A DNA stretch of 52,354 bases. Origin: Collinsella aerofaciens. GTDB taxonomy: Bacteria > Actinomycetota > Coriobacteriia > Coriobacteriales > Coriobacteriaceae. The translations under genes were made by a program, and so were the position numbers. The stretch spans positions 1 through 52,354 of the forward strand of contig NZ_JAHONA010000014.1 of NCBI RefSeq assembly GCF_019131995.1. Reading direction: 5' to 3'. Positions 18,942-27,840 of the stretch are shown one piece after another (positions within the stretch are counted from its first letter, which is position 1; every line of letters starts with the position of its first letter). The notes under the pieces were generated by a model that saw only the letters and a program-made list of their open reading frames with translations, did not search any database and was not told where the DNA came from.

Positions 18942-19742
18942 ATGGCAGCACGTGCGGACAAAGTTTCGCGTGTCGACCATGATGGAGTTACGTTGGTGGA
19001 GGGCGCGACATCCGATGTTCGCTTTGCCTTCACCGAGCGCGCCGGTGGCGTTTCCGAAGATGCGTACTCCTCACTCAACTTGGGCTCGCATGTTGGCGAT
19101 GACCCCTTTGCTGTTCAAGAAAATCGTCGTCGTGCGCTCGAGGCTATGGGTGCCGCCGAGTGCGAGCACAACCTGCTCGTTCCCAATCAGGTCCATGGTG
19201 ATCATATCGTTGCGGTGACCTCGAACGGCGCCGATGACCTTGAGGACGTTCGCGAGCAGATTGCCGAGGGCTGTGATGCCATCGTCTGCACGGCGTATAA
19301 CGTGCCCGTGCTGCTCTGCTTTGCCGACTGCGTTCCCGTGGTGCTGGTGGCCCCCGGCGGATTTGCCGTGGTGCACTCCGGTTGGAAGGGCACGATTGCA
19401 CGTATTTCCGCCAAGGCGTGCCAGGCGCTTTGCGATGCTGCCGGTTGCGATGCGAGCGACGTTTCCGCCTATATCGGCCCCCATATCTTGGGTGACGAAT
19501 ATGAGGTATCCCAGGAACTCATGGATCGCTTTGCCGCCGAGTTCTCTTGCATCGATGCGAATACCTCTCGCATGCTTGATCTTTCCGCTGCCATTCGCGA
19601 GGCGCTGGTAGATGTCGGTGTCGACGCGGATAATATCGTGGATACCCAGCTTTCGACCGTGCGTCAGAACGACCGCTTTTATTCCTACCGTAACGAGGAC
19701 GGCACCTGTGGGCGCCATGCTGCGATCGGCGTGATGCTATGA
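18942..19742 (+). CDS. pgeF: Peptidoglycan editing factor PgeF / YfiH laccase-domain protein
   Basis: Cytosolic protein of the multicopper-oxidoreductase-like YfiH family. It is linked in E. coli to removing mis-built UDP-MurNAc-L-Ser precursors, and family members also act on purine nucleosides. Motifs: FTERAGGVSEDAYSSLNLG, NQVHGDHI, LLCFADCVPVVLV (metal-binding Cys), VVHSGWKGT (metal-binding His) and YIGPHILGDEYEV. ATG 18942 has AGGAGG 7 bases upstream. Its stop overlaps the pstS start (ATGA), tying a cell-wall gene to the phosphate operon. Length 266. Confidence 0.9.
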   Translation: MAARADKVSRVDHDGVTLVEGATSDVRFAFTERAGGVSEDAYSSLNLGSHVGDDPFAVQENRRRALEAMGAAECEHNLLVPNQVHGDHIVAVTSNGADDLEDVREQIAEGCDAIVCTAYNVPVLLCFADCVPVVLVAPGGFAVVHSGWKGTIARISAKACQALCDAAGCDASDVSAYIGPHILGDEYEVSQELMDRFAAEFSCIDANTSRMLDLSAAIREALVDVGVDADNIVDTQLSTVRQNDRFYSYRNEDGTCGRHAAIGVML

Positions 19743-20575
19743 GAAAGATCGTATCGGTCCTGAGCGCCGCTGTGCTTACGCTTACGCTGTGCGCCTGTTC
19801 TTCGGGATCTTCTACCTCTTCCATTACCGTGGCCGGCTCCACGACCTGCCTTCCTATCGCCGAGATTGCGGCCGAGGGCTTTAAGGAGGAGACCGGCATC
19901 GACGTGCTCGTTTCCGGTTTGGGTTCTTCCGCTGGGATCGAGGCCGTCAGCGCCGGCACGGCCGATATCGCCAGCTCCTCCCGTGGACTCAATGCCGACG
20001 AACAGGATCTGGGCCTGACTCCCATCGTCATTGCCCACGACGGTATTGCGGTCATCGTGAACGACGACAACCCCGTCGATAACCTCTCGACCGAGCAGCT
20101 CCGCGATATCTACGCCGGCAAGATTACCAATTGGAAAGAGGTCGGTGGCGAGGACCTGAGGATTCAGGTCATCAACCGAGACGAGGCGTCCGGTACGCGC
20201 GAGGCCTTCCGTACCATCGTGATGGATGGCACGCCGTTCGATCGCCGCTCGGCTGTTCTTTCGGGTACGGGCCAGGTGCGCGACGTGGTATCTCGTTCGC
20301 GTGGGGCCATCGGCTACATTTCGCTGGGCTTCGTCGATAGCCTCAACGCCAAGACCTCGGTCAAGGCTGTCTCGGTCAATCATGTTGAGGCGTCCGAGAA
20401 GACGGTCGCGAGTGGCGGCTATCCCATCTCGCGCGACCTTTACTTCTTTGTGAAGGGTGCGCCTTCGCAGCAGGCGCAGGATTACATCGACTACGTGACG
20501 TCCGAAAAGATGGACAAGCAGATTCGCGAGGCGGGCTTTATTCCCGTCACCAACGACGAGAAGGGGAGTGAGTAG
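19739..20575 (+). CDS. pstS: Phosphate ABC transporter substrate-binding lipoprotein PstS
   Basis: Captures phosphate outside the membrane for the Pst importer. A short signal peptide ends in a lipobox LCAC (lipidated Cys20). The mature part has the PstS pattern VAGSTTCLPIAEIAAEGF, GLGSSAGIEAVSAGTADIA, YAGKITNWKEVGG and NRDEASGTREAF, whose Ser, Asp, Arg and Thr bind phosphate. Length 278. It overlaps pgeF by 4 bases and is followed after 1 base by the permease gene. Confidence 0.95.
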   Translation: MRKIVSVLSAAVLTLTLCACSSGSSTSSITVAGSTTCLPIAEIAAEGFKEETGIDVLVSGLGSSAGIEAVSAGTADIASSSRGLNADEQDLGLTPIVIAHDGIAVIVNDDNPVDNLSTEQLRDIYAGKITNWKEVGGEDLRIQVINRDEASGTREAFRTIVMDGTPFDRRSAVLSGTGQVRDVVSRSRGAIGYISLGFVDSLNAKTSVKAVSVNHVEASEKTVASGGYPISRDLYFFVKGAPSQQAQDYIDYVTSEKMDKQIREAGFIPVTNDEKGSE

Positions 20576-20576
20576 C

Positions 20577-22412
20577 ATGGAAGCACAGGAAAACTCCCAG
20601 ACTGAGCAGAATGTTCAGACGCCCAAGAAGCGCGAGCTGGCGCTCGTATCGCGCAGTACCTATATCAAGGAGAAGGCGCTGCAGTGGATCTTCTTTGCCT
20701 GCGCGTTCTTGGCGGTCGTTACCGTCATCCTGATTTTTGTCTTTACCACGTACTCGGCGCTGCCCGTCTTTACTGACATCGGTCTGGCTGACTTCTTTAG
20801 CTTTACGTGGGCGCCTTCCGAGGGCCACTACGGCATCTTGTCGCTGCTTGCCGGCTCGGGTCTGGTGACCGTCGGTGCGCTCGCCATGGGCGTGCCGCTG
20901 GGCGTGGGTACGGCCGTTTACCTGGTCGAGATTGCCAGCAAGCGCGTGCGCAAGCTCATCAGCCCCGCCGTTGACCTGCTGGCGGGCATACCCTCCATCA
21001 TCTACGGCTTCTTTGGCATGATCATCATCCGCCCGTTTATCGCACAACTGACCGGCGGCCTTGGTTTTGGTGCGCTGACGGCGTGGTTTGTGCTCGCCAT
21101 CATGATCGTCCCTACCATCACCACGCTCACCATCGATGCTCTCAATTCCATTCCCATGGGCATTCGCGAGGCATCGTATGCCATGGGCGCCACAAAGTGG
21201 CAGACCATCTATAAGGTCGTGCTACCTGCCGCGAAGCTGGGTATCGTTGATGCCATCGTGCTGGGTATGGGCCGTGCCATCGGCGAGACCATGGCCGTGC
21301 TCATGGTCGTAGGTAACGCCCCGGTTATTCCCGACAGCATTGCGAGCCCCATCTCGACGCTCACGAGCCAGATTGCGCTCGACATGAGCTATTCCTCGGG
21401 TCTGCACCGCTCGGCGCTGTTCGGCATGGGTGTGGTCCTGTTTATCATCTCCGCCACGCTGGTGGGTATCGTCCGTCTGATTTCCAAGAAGAAGAGGGGG
21501 CAGGCTATGTCCGATTCCGTTGACACGACGGTCGATACGACCTCGTCGCGCGAGCGCATCAAGCGTGCCCTTTCCCACGGCAAGAAGGGCCGCATCAACA
21601 AGGACCTGTCCAACAAGATCATGCTTGGCGTGTTTCGTGCCGCTGCCTACATCACCACGCTGGTGCTGGTCGCTATCATCGCCTACGTGGTCATCAACGG
21701 CCTGCCACACATCTCGCTCGACTTTATCTTCGGTTGGCCCCAGGGCGTCAACGCCGAGGGCGGAATTTGGCCCACGATCGTCTCGACCGTCTACGTGACG
21801 GCGCTCGCCATGCTTATCTGCACGCCGATCGCTGTGCTGGCAGCCGTCTATCTGGCCGAGTACGCCAAGCAGGGCAAGGTCGTCGAGCTCATTCGCTACG
21901 CTGCTGACGCTTTGGCCTCGGTGCCCTCCATCGTTATGGGCCTGTTTGGCTACGCCTTGTTTGTCGAGGCTATGGGCCTGGGCCTTTCGATGGTCTCGGC
22001 CGCTCTGGCGCTCGCGCTCTTGATGCTTCCCATCGTCATGCGCACCACCGAAGAAGCCATTCGCGCCGTTCCGCGCTATATCCGTTGGGGTGCGTACGGC
22101 CTGGGCGCTACCAAGTGGCAGGTCGTCTCCAAGATCGTGCTTCCTTCGGCCTTTGGCCGCATTGCCACGGGCATCGTCCTTGCCATCGGCCGTGCCATCG
22201 GCGAGACCGCCGTGGTGCTCTACACCATGGGCCAGGCCATCAATCTACCTATTTCGCCGCTCGATTCCGGTCGTCCCATGACCGTTCACCTGTACCTGCT
22301 TGCCAACGACGGCATCAACATGAACGCAGCCTACGGCACCGCGCTCTTGCTGATGGTGATCATTTTGGCTTTCAACCTGTTTGCGCGCTTCCTGTCGCGC
22401 AAGCGTCGCTAG
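20577..22412 (+). CDS. pstCA: Fused phosphate ABC transporter permease PstC-PstA
   Basis: One 611-residue ORF carries both permeases of the Pst importer. Residues about 1-305 are PstC-like (GIPSIIYGFFGMIIIRPF, EASYAMGATKWQTIYKVVLP, GRAIGETMAVLMVVG). Residues about 340-611 are PstA-like (ASVPSIVMGLFGYALF, AVPRYIRWGAYGLGATKWQ, GRAIGETAVVLYTMG). Each half has about six membrane segments and an EAA loop. The join is a polar, charged linker of about 40 residues. An in-frame ATG at 21507 preceded by GAAGAGGGGG looks like the old pstA start, so a separate PstA product could still be made. Usually these are two genes. Confidence 0.93.
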   Translation: MEAQENSQTEQNVQTPKKRELALVSRSTYIKEKALQWIFFACAFLAVVTVILIFVFTTYSALPVFTDIGLADFFSFTWAPSEGHYGILSLLAGSGLVTVGALAMGVPLGVGTAVYLVEIASKRVRKLISPAVDLLAGIPSIIYGFFGMIIIRPFIAQLTGGLGFGALTAWFVLAIMIVPTITTLTIDALNSIPMGIREASYAMGATKWQTIYKVVLPAAKLGIVDAIVLGMGRAIGETMAVLMVVGNAPVIPDSIASPISTLTSQIALDMSYSSGLHRSALFGMGVVLFIISATLVGIVRLISKKKRGQAMSDSVDTTVDTTSSRERIKRALSHGKKGRINKDLSNKIMLGVFRAAAYITTLVLVAIIAYVVINGLPHISLDFIFGWPQGVNAEGGIWPTIVSTVYVTALAMLICTPIAVLAAVYLAEYAKQGKVVELIRYAADALASVPSIVMGLFGYALFVEAMGLGLSMVSAALALALLMLPIVMRTTEEAIRAVPRYIRWGAYGLGATKWQVVSKIVLPSAFGRIATGIVLAIGRAIGETAVVLYTMGQAINLPISPLDSGRPMTVHLYLLANDGINMNAAYGTALLLMVIILAFNLFARFLSRKRR

Positions 22413-22424
22413 TTAAGGAGTCCC

Positions 22425-23228
<804 letters not shown>

Positions 23229-23320
23229 TCGGTGCGACTAGTCCCAAGCCGATCGGATCTGGTCCGGTGCGTATTCACTGTGCGGGCGGCATGACCGCAC
23301 CCAACTGATTGGAGTGAACC

Positions 23321-24178
23321 ATGCGCAAACTGTTTTCCCGTCAGCTCATCGAGGCCCGTCACGAGATGCTGAGCATCTACGAGGCCGTCGATCTGGCCCT
23401 CCACGATGCCGTGAAGGCCTATGTGACCGACGACCGCAAGCTCGCCACCAAGACCAAGAAGCGTACGCTTTCGATTGACGCACGCTGCGCCAACCTGGAG
23501 GCCGTCTGCTACAACCTGATTGCCACGCAGTCACCGGTCGCCTCCGACTTCCGCTTGCTGCAGACGATCATCTACGTCGACTTTAACCTGCAGCGCATGA
23601 CCGATAAGGTTCGCCAGATTTGCCGCGCCACGCGTCATATGATCAAGGCCGACATCTCGCTGCCCAAGGAGCTTGTCGGCACGGTCGAGGCCGAGGCTGA
23701 GGCCGTCTACCAGGTGCTGGGCTCTTCGCTTTCTGCGCTCGTCACCAACGACATGTCCATCATCTGCAACTTGGCCGTCGAGGACGAGCCAGTGCACGCC
23801 GCCTACGAGAAGTTCTTCCGCACCTTTAACCGCATGGACACGGGCGATTTTATGGACGACGACAGCAACTATGACGACCTGCGCCGCGCCATCATGGTAT
23901 CGCGCTATCTCGATCGCATCGCCTCGATTTCCATCGATGCCGCCTGCCGTCTGACCTTCCTGTTGACCGGACAGCGTATGACTGCCGGTGATATCGCCTG
24001 CACTGATGAGGATGAGCTCGAGAGCATGCGCGTGCCTTCGGGCGAGGGTGTTATCATGAGGCCCGCCGTCGATGCACGCTACGTTGCCAAGGTGCCCGTT
24101 AACGAGGTCAGCGAGGGTCTTCGCTACCTGCTCGATCATCTTGAGGATGAGGACGATGGCGAGGACGACGAGGAGTAA
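23321..24178 (+). CDS. phoU: Phosphate signalling protein PhoU
   Basis: Two-repeat helical bundle protein that links Pst activity to the PhoR/PhoP two-component system and restrains uptake. The N-terminal repeat (FSRQLIEARHEMLSIYEAVD) and second repeat have PhoU-type spacing, with DFRLLQTIIYVDFNLQRMTD and a matching segment RYLDRIASISIDAACR. Length (285) is longer than the usual ~220 because of a C-terminal acidic tail (DEDDGEDDEE). No phoR/phoP genes are nearby. Confidence 0.92.
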   Translation: MRKLFSRQLIEARHEMLSIYEAVDLALHDAVKAYVTDDRKLATKTKKRTLSIDARCANLEAVCYNLIATQSPVASDFRLLQTIIYVDFNLQRMTDKVRQICRATRHMIKADISLPKELVGTVEAEAEAVYQVLGSSLSALVTNDMSIICNLAVEDEPVHAAYEKFFRTFNRMDTGDFMDDDSNYDDLRRAIMVSRYLDRIASISIDAACRLTFLLTGQRMTAGDIACTDEDELESMRVPSGEGVIMRPAVDARYVAKVPVNEVSEGLRYLLDHLEDEDDGEDDEE

Positions 24179-24215
24179 GTAACCCCGTTCGTCGAAAGAT
24201 TGTAAATACCTAAGT

Positions 24216-24247
24216 GAGCGCGGCCTTGCACATGCGGGGCCGCGCTC
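24216..24247 (+). terminator. Hairpin after phoU, probable terminator
   Basis: GAGCGCGGCC (24216-24225) and GGCCGCGCTC (24238-24247) are perfect arms with a 12-base loop, 38 bases after phoU. The T tract after it is short, so termination may be partial and allow read-through into yggS. Confidence 0.6.
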
Positions 24248-24297
24248 TTGCGTTAGCATGGGACTACTTGTTTGGCTGTCAGCGGAGGCGATTGGCA

Positions 24298-25035
24298 ATG
24301 GATAACTATTTGGACTTGATGCGCGCTCGCCGCGAGCAGATTCTGGAACGTTTTTATGCGGCGCTCGATCGCGCGGGCCGTCCCCACGACGCCGCGCGCC
24401 TCATTGCCGTGTCCAAGACCGTTGGTGTCGATGAGACCGTTGCCGCCATCCAGGCGGGGTATCGCCATTTTGCCGAGAATCGCCCGCAGGAGCTGGTTCG
24501 CAAGCTCACAGGTTTGGCGGAGCATCCGGAGCTGCCCGAGGTGCGCTTCGATATGATCGGCAACCTGCAGACCAATAAGATCAATGCGGTGCTGGGCTCA
24601 GCCGAGCTGATTCACTCGGTGGGTTCGCTGCATCTGGCGCAGGCGATCTCGAGCCGTGCTGCCCGCAAGATTAAGGCAGGCGAACTCGCCGGCCCCCAGC
24701 GTGTGCTCATTGAGGTCAATGTGAGTGGTGAGGAGTCGAAGGGAGGCTTTTCGCCCGATGAGATTCGCGCCGCCGCGGGTGAGCTTGCGGAACTTGAGGG
24801 AATTTGCGTACAGGGGCTTATGACTATGGCGCCCCGGGGGAATAAGGATGTGGCACGCCGCACCTTTGCGGGGCTTCGTGAGCTGAGGGATGAGCTGGAG
24901 GCGGCGCATCCCGATTTGAACCTGCCTGAGCTTTCCTGCGGCATGAGCGAAGACTTTGAGCCTGCCCTTGAGGAGGGCTCTACGCTCGTTCGCCTGGGCA
25001 GGGTAGTATTTAGCCCGGAGTTTGCAGTAAAATAA
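24298..25035 (+). CDS. PLP homeostasis protein YggS/YlmE family
   Basis: Pyridoxal-phosphate-binding TIM-barrel protein that buffers PLP and indirectly amino-acid pools. Lys40 in LIAVSKTVG is the PLP Lys. Other family motifs are FAENRPQELVRKL, FDMIGNLQTNKI, LIEVNVSGEESKGGF, GLMTMAP and LSCGMSEDFEPALEEGSTLVRLG. ATG 24298 has GGAGG upstream. Length 245. It is normally next to pgeF and sepF (ylmD-ylmE-ylmF order); here the pst operon separates it from pgeF. Confidence 0.93.
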   Translation: MDNYLDLMRARREQILERFYAALDRAGRPHDAARLIAVSKTVGVDETVAAIQAGYRHFAENRPQELVRKLTGLAEHPELPEVRFDMIGNLQTNKINAVLGSAELIHSVGSLHLAQAISSRAARKIKAGELAGPQRVLIEVNVSGEESKGGFSPDEIRAAAGELAELEGICVQGLMTMAPRGNKDVARRTFAGLRELRDELEAAHPDLNLPELSCGMSEDFEPALEEGSTLVRLGRVVFSPEFAVK

Positions 25036-25095
25036 GGCTCTGAAGTGCGCACTGATTATCGGGGCGCCTGCACTAAACCGCGAGAGGACACAACC

Positions 25096-25818
25096 ATGGG
25101 CTTCCTTGACGAGATTAAAAATAAGATGCACCTGGGCGGCCAGCAGGGTTACGACCAGGGTTATGGCCAGGACGACGACTACGGCTACGATGATGGCTAT
25201 GACGATGGCTATCAGGGCAACGGCTACAGCGGTGCTTCGGGCGAGGGCTTCTACACCCAAGACGAGCCGAGCAACGGCCTGCTTGGTCAGACGCGCCGTG
25301 GTGAAGCTGAGTCGGTTGCCGTGTATACACGCTCCGGGCAGCTGGTCGGCGATGACTCCCGCCATGCCACGACGTATAACCCGCCTTCGCGCTCGCAGGA
25401 CAGTGTTGCGAGCGGTTATCGTCCTGGTGCCTATGACACGCCGTCGAGCTACGCCGAGAACACCCGCGCCCGTGCCGCCGCTGCGCCTGCGCCTGCACCG
25501 AGCGATGCCTCGGCCTATGCGAGCAATATCATCAACGCCACACCGCAGCTGCCGGCCTATGTCCTGCGCCCCGAGAGCTATGACGACGTGGAGACCGTGG
25601 TGCGCCGCGTTCGCACCAAGCAGCCTGTCGCACTGATTTTTGTGGGCGTACGCACCGAAGTTGCCAAGCGCGTCTTGGACTTCTCTTACGGCTTTGCCTG
25701 CGGTCTGGGTGCCACGGTCAAGGAGGTGGGCGACCGCGTGTTCATGGTGCTGCCCGCCGGTTGCGAGGTCAAAGATTCCGATCTCAAGAAGCTTCGTGCC
25801 GACGGCTACCTTAAGTAA
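25096..25818 (+). CDS. sepF: Cell division protein SepF
   Basis: Membrane-binding partner that anchors FtsZ in bacteria lacking FtsA. The N-terminal amphipathic helix (GFLDEIKNKMHLG) is followed by a long disordered linker (about 20-150) rich in Gly, Asp, Tyr and Gln. The SepF core is at about 155-240 (LRPESYDDVETVVRRVRTK, VLDFSYGFACGLGATVKEVG, FMVLPAGCEV). Length (240) exceeds short SepFs because of the linker. ATG 25096 opens the amphipathic helix directly. The missing ftsA fits with SepF being the main anchor. Confidence 0.94.
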   Translation: MGFLDEIKNKMHLGGQQGYDQGYGQDDDYGYDDGYDDGYQGNGYSGASGEGFYTQDEPSNGLLGQTRRGEAESVAVYTRSGQLVGDDSRHATTYNPPSRSQDSVASGYRPGAYDTPSSYAENTRARAAAAPAPAPSDASAYASNIINATPQLPAYVLRPESYDDVETVVRRVRTKQPVALIFVGVRTEVAKRVLDFSYGFACGLGATVKEVGDRVFMVLPAGCEVKDSDLKKLRADGYLK

Positions 25819-25839
25819 AGACAAGACGAGGAGATTCCC

Positions 25840-26121
25840 ATCAACATCTACACTATCGTCCAGCTGGTCAATACGCTGTTCAACTTCTATTCCACGCTCA
25901 TTGTCGTCTACTGCTTTATGACGTGGATTCCCATGAAGCAGGGTGGTTTGCTTCAGGATATTGCCGCGGTGCTTGATAGCGTGTGCGGTCCGTGGCTCAA
26001 CCTGTTCCGTCGTTTCATCCCGCCGATGGGCGGTATCGATTTTTCGCCGGTCGTTGCGATTATTGCGTTGCAGTTGGTGCAGAGGCTGGTTCTGCAGCTT
26101 CTTATAGGTATACTCGTGTAG
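25840..26121 (+). CDS. YggT/YlmG family membrane protein, apparent ATC start
   Basis: Small protein (93 residues) with two membrane segments (about 4-26 and 66-92) around LNLFRRFIPPMGGIDFSPVVA, the YggT hallmark. The frame has no ATG, GTG or TTG between the sepF stop (25816-25818) and an ATG at 25918 that would remove the first membrane segment. GAGGAG (25828-25833) sits 6 bases before ATC 25840, which would encode (M)NIYTIVQLVNTLFNFYSTL, the expected N-terminus. A non-standard ATC (or ATT at 25834) start is therefore inferred. Family members act in membrane organisation and division near SepF. Confidence 0.8.
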   Translation: MNIYTIVQLVNTLFNFYSTLIVVYCFMTWIPMKQGGLLQDIAAVLDSVCGPWLNLFRRFIPPMGGIDFSPVVAIIALQLVQRLVLQLLIGILV

Positions 26122-26182
26122 AACTGTCTTAGTAACTTACGTCGGGCGTGTAGCGCCGAGGCGATGAAAAAGGAGACTTGTT

Positions 26183-26857
26183 ATGGCTATTACCCCTGCA
26201 GACATCCAGGCTCAGACTTTCTCTGAGGCCAAGCGTGGCTACGATCCTGCTGAGGTCGACGTCTTCTTGGAGACGCTGTCCTCTGAGGTTGACGCTATGC
26301 TCGCTAAGATCGTCGACCTTAAGGGTCGTCTGACTGCTACCGAGCAGCAGCTTGCCGATGCGCAGGCTCAGCTTGCCCAGGCTCAGGATGCCCCCGCCCA
26401 GGCCGTTCCTGCCGCCCCCGTGGCTGCTCCCGCCCCTGACTTCTCCGCTCAGGAGCGCCAGATTTCCGCTGCCCTGATCGCTGCCCAGCAGACCGCTGAG
26501 ACCATCGTCAACGATGCCAATGAGAACGCTGAGCGTATTCGCAACGAGGCTGACGCCAAGGCCCGCGAGGTTATCCGCCAGGCTCTGACCGAAAAGCAGG
26601 CTGAGCTCGAGGAGATCGATCGTCTCAAGGCTTCTCGTGAGGAGTTCAAGGCCGAGTATCTCAAGCTCATCCAGCACTTCATGGACGATGCCCAGAACTC
26701 CTTCCCGGCCGACCTCATGGCCTCCACGCCGGTCGGTTCTGCCGCTTCTCCTGCGGTGACTTTTCCCGCCGAGCCGCTGCCCGTCGCTGACCCGGTTGTC
26801 CCCGTGGCCGATCCCTTCGCCCCGATCGACAACTTCGCTGCCGACGACCTGGACTAA
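26183..26857 (+). CDS. divIVA: Polar/septal scaffold DivIVA family protein
   Basis: Coiled-coil membrane-curvature protein. The N-terminal lipid-binding domain reads ITPADIQAQTFSEAKRGYDPAEVDVFLETL, closely following DivIVA. Two coiled-coil stretches (about 30-75 and 95-160, rich in Glu, Gln and Ala) are split by an Ala/Pro linker. The C-terminus is low complexity, Pro/Val/Asp-rich. Length 224. ATG 26183 follows AAGGAG. In actinobacteria it often directs polar growth and septum placement; here it closes the division cluster. Confidence 0.9.
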   Translation: MAITPADIQAQTFSEAKRGYDPAEVDVFLETLSSEVDAMLAKIVDLKGRLTATEQQLADAQAQLAQAQDAPAQAVPAAPVAAPAPDFSAQERQISAALIAAQQTAETIVNDANENAERIRNEADAKAREVIRQALTEKQAELEEIDRLKASREEFKAEYLKLIQHFMDDAQNSFPADLMASTPVGSAASPAVTFPAEPLPVADPVVPVADPFAPIDNFAADDLD

Positions 26858-26883
26858 CATTCGGCCTACAATTTAGTGCCTAG

Positions 26884-26913
26884 AAAGGACCCGCAGCTTG
26901 CGGGTCCTTTTTT
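26884..26913 (+). terminator. Intrinsic terminator after divIVA
   Basis: AAAGGACCCGCA and TGCGGGTCCTTT form a perfect 12-base stem around a 3-base loop and are followed by more T residues. It is a strong end to the division cluster. Confidence 0.9.
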
Positions 26914-27023
26914 ATGACTGTACCGGGGCGCGCAACATAAAAAACCGAGCCCTGCACATAGTGGCGCAGAACTCGGCGAACCGGTGAGCGGTCAAGGATA
27001 GGTTTTAGGGCATGTCCCAAAAT

Positions 27024-27554
27024 CTACTTGAGGAGGAAGTCGGAGAGGGGAATGGTACGGGCCTCGCGATGCTCGGAATCGGCGATGTGGTCGGCAGGAT
27101 ATCCGCAGACGAGCATGTGATAGGGATAGACGCCCTCGGGCAGGTTGAACTGCTCCTGTGCCACCTCGGGCTTAAAATGGCATACCCAACACGTTCCCAG
27201 GCCCTGCTCGGTGGCCTCCATCATCATCTGATCGCACACTATGGACGTATCGATTTCACTGGAATTCATCTGGTCATACGGGCGCACCCAAGCGTCTTCG
27301 GTAACGCTACAAATAAGGAAGATGAGCGGAGCGCCAAAGATAGATCCATCACGAGCAAACCGAGGCTGACAAGCAGCAGCCTTCTCCAGAAGCTCAGGCG
27401 TATCCAGCACCATCACACGAGAAGGATGATTATTACAAGCAGAAGGAGCAATCCGCCCAGCCTCAACAATGGCATCCACCACAGCCTGCTCCACAGCCCG
27501 ATCTTCAAACTCACGACAAGAATACCGACCCCGAGCCAGATCCAAATAAGACAT
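27024..27554 (-). CDS. Nitroreductase family protein
   Basis: FMN-dependent oxidoreductase of the nitroreductase fold, substrate unknown. Start at 27554 gives MSYLDLARGRYSCREFEDR, the usual N-terminal SRRSxRxF-like FMN site, with GGAGG upstream; a longer in-frame start at 27620 has no such support. Other motifs: AGRIAPSACNNHPSRVMV, GAPLIFLICS, VCDQMMMEATEQGLGTCWV and VCGYPAD near the end. Length 176 is short but complete. The first half uses many T-ending codons, whereas the second half uses the C-ending codons of its neighbours, hinting at a mosaic origin. Confidence 0.88.
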   Translation of the reverse strand: MSYLDLARGRYSCREFEDRAVEQAVVDAIVEAGRIAPSACNNHPSRVMVLDTPELLEKAAACQPRFARDGSIFGAPLIFLICSVTEDAWVRPYDQMNSSEIDTSIVCDQMMMEATEQGLGTCWVCHFKPEVAQEQFNLPEGVYPYHMLVCGYPADHIADSEHREARTIPLSDFLLK

Positions 27555-27587
27555 ACAAGCCCTCCAACAATTATAAATCAAACAAAC

Positions 27588-27712
27588 CCAAAGTAACTCA
27601 AACAGTACCCAAAGCAGCAATCAGCCAAACGCTCATCGAGGGCCAAAGTGTCCGAACGGATACCAAAGGTCCCTTCAGCCAAACCCCCATTGCGCTATAA
27701 CTATCAGCCAAA
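27588..27712. repeat. Run of CCAAA motifs upstream of the nitroreductase
   Basis: Seven CCAAA (TTTGG on the gene strand) motifs start at 27588, 27609, 27625, 27643, 27663, 27679 and 27708, spaced 16-29 bases. Three are the 9-mer TCAGCCAAA (27621, 27675, 27704). They lie in the nitroreductase upstream region and could be operator repeats, but may be compositional. Confidence 0.3.
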
Positions 27713-27737
27713 GTTCCCAATGGTGGTACGTAAGGGA

Positions 27738-27816
27738 GCGGGCCCGGCCACTAATAACCTTTTGAACGACTCTGCTTGCAGCCGGAGTGAAAAAGGTTAT
27801 TAGTGGCCGGGCCCGC
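27738..27816. terminator. Long perfect inverted repeat between DUF47 gene and nitroreductase
   Basis: Arms of 26 bases (27738-27763 and 27791-27816) are perfect complements around a 27-base loop. It sits 25 bases past the stop of the DUF47 gene on the minus strand and could end that transcript. The stem is far longer than needed for a terminator. Confidence 0.55.
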
Positions 27817-27840
27817 GACCGCCGGGACACGTACCCCCAA

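Noticed and set aside
21507..22412. Separate pstA gene
   Set aside because: No stop codon separates it from pstC; it was kept as part of a fused ORF, with the internal start noted.
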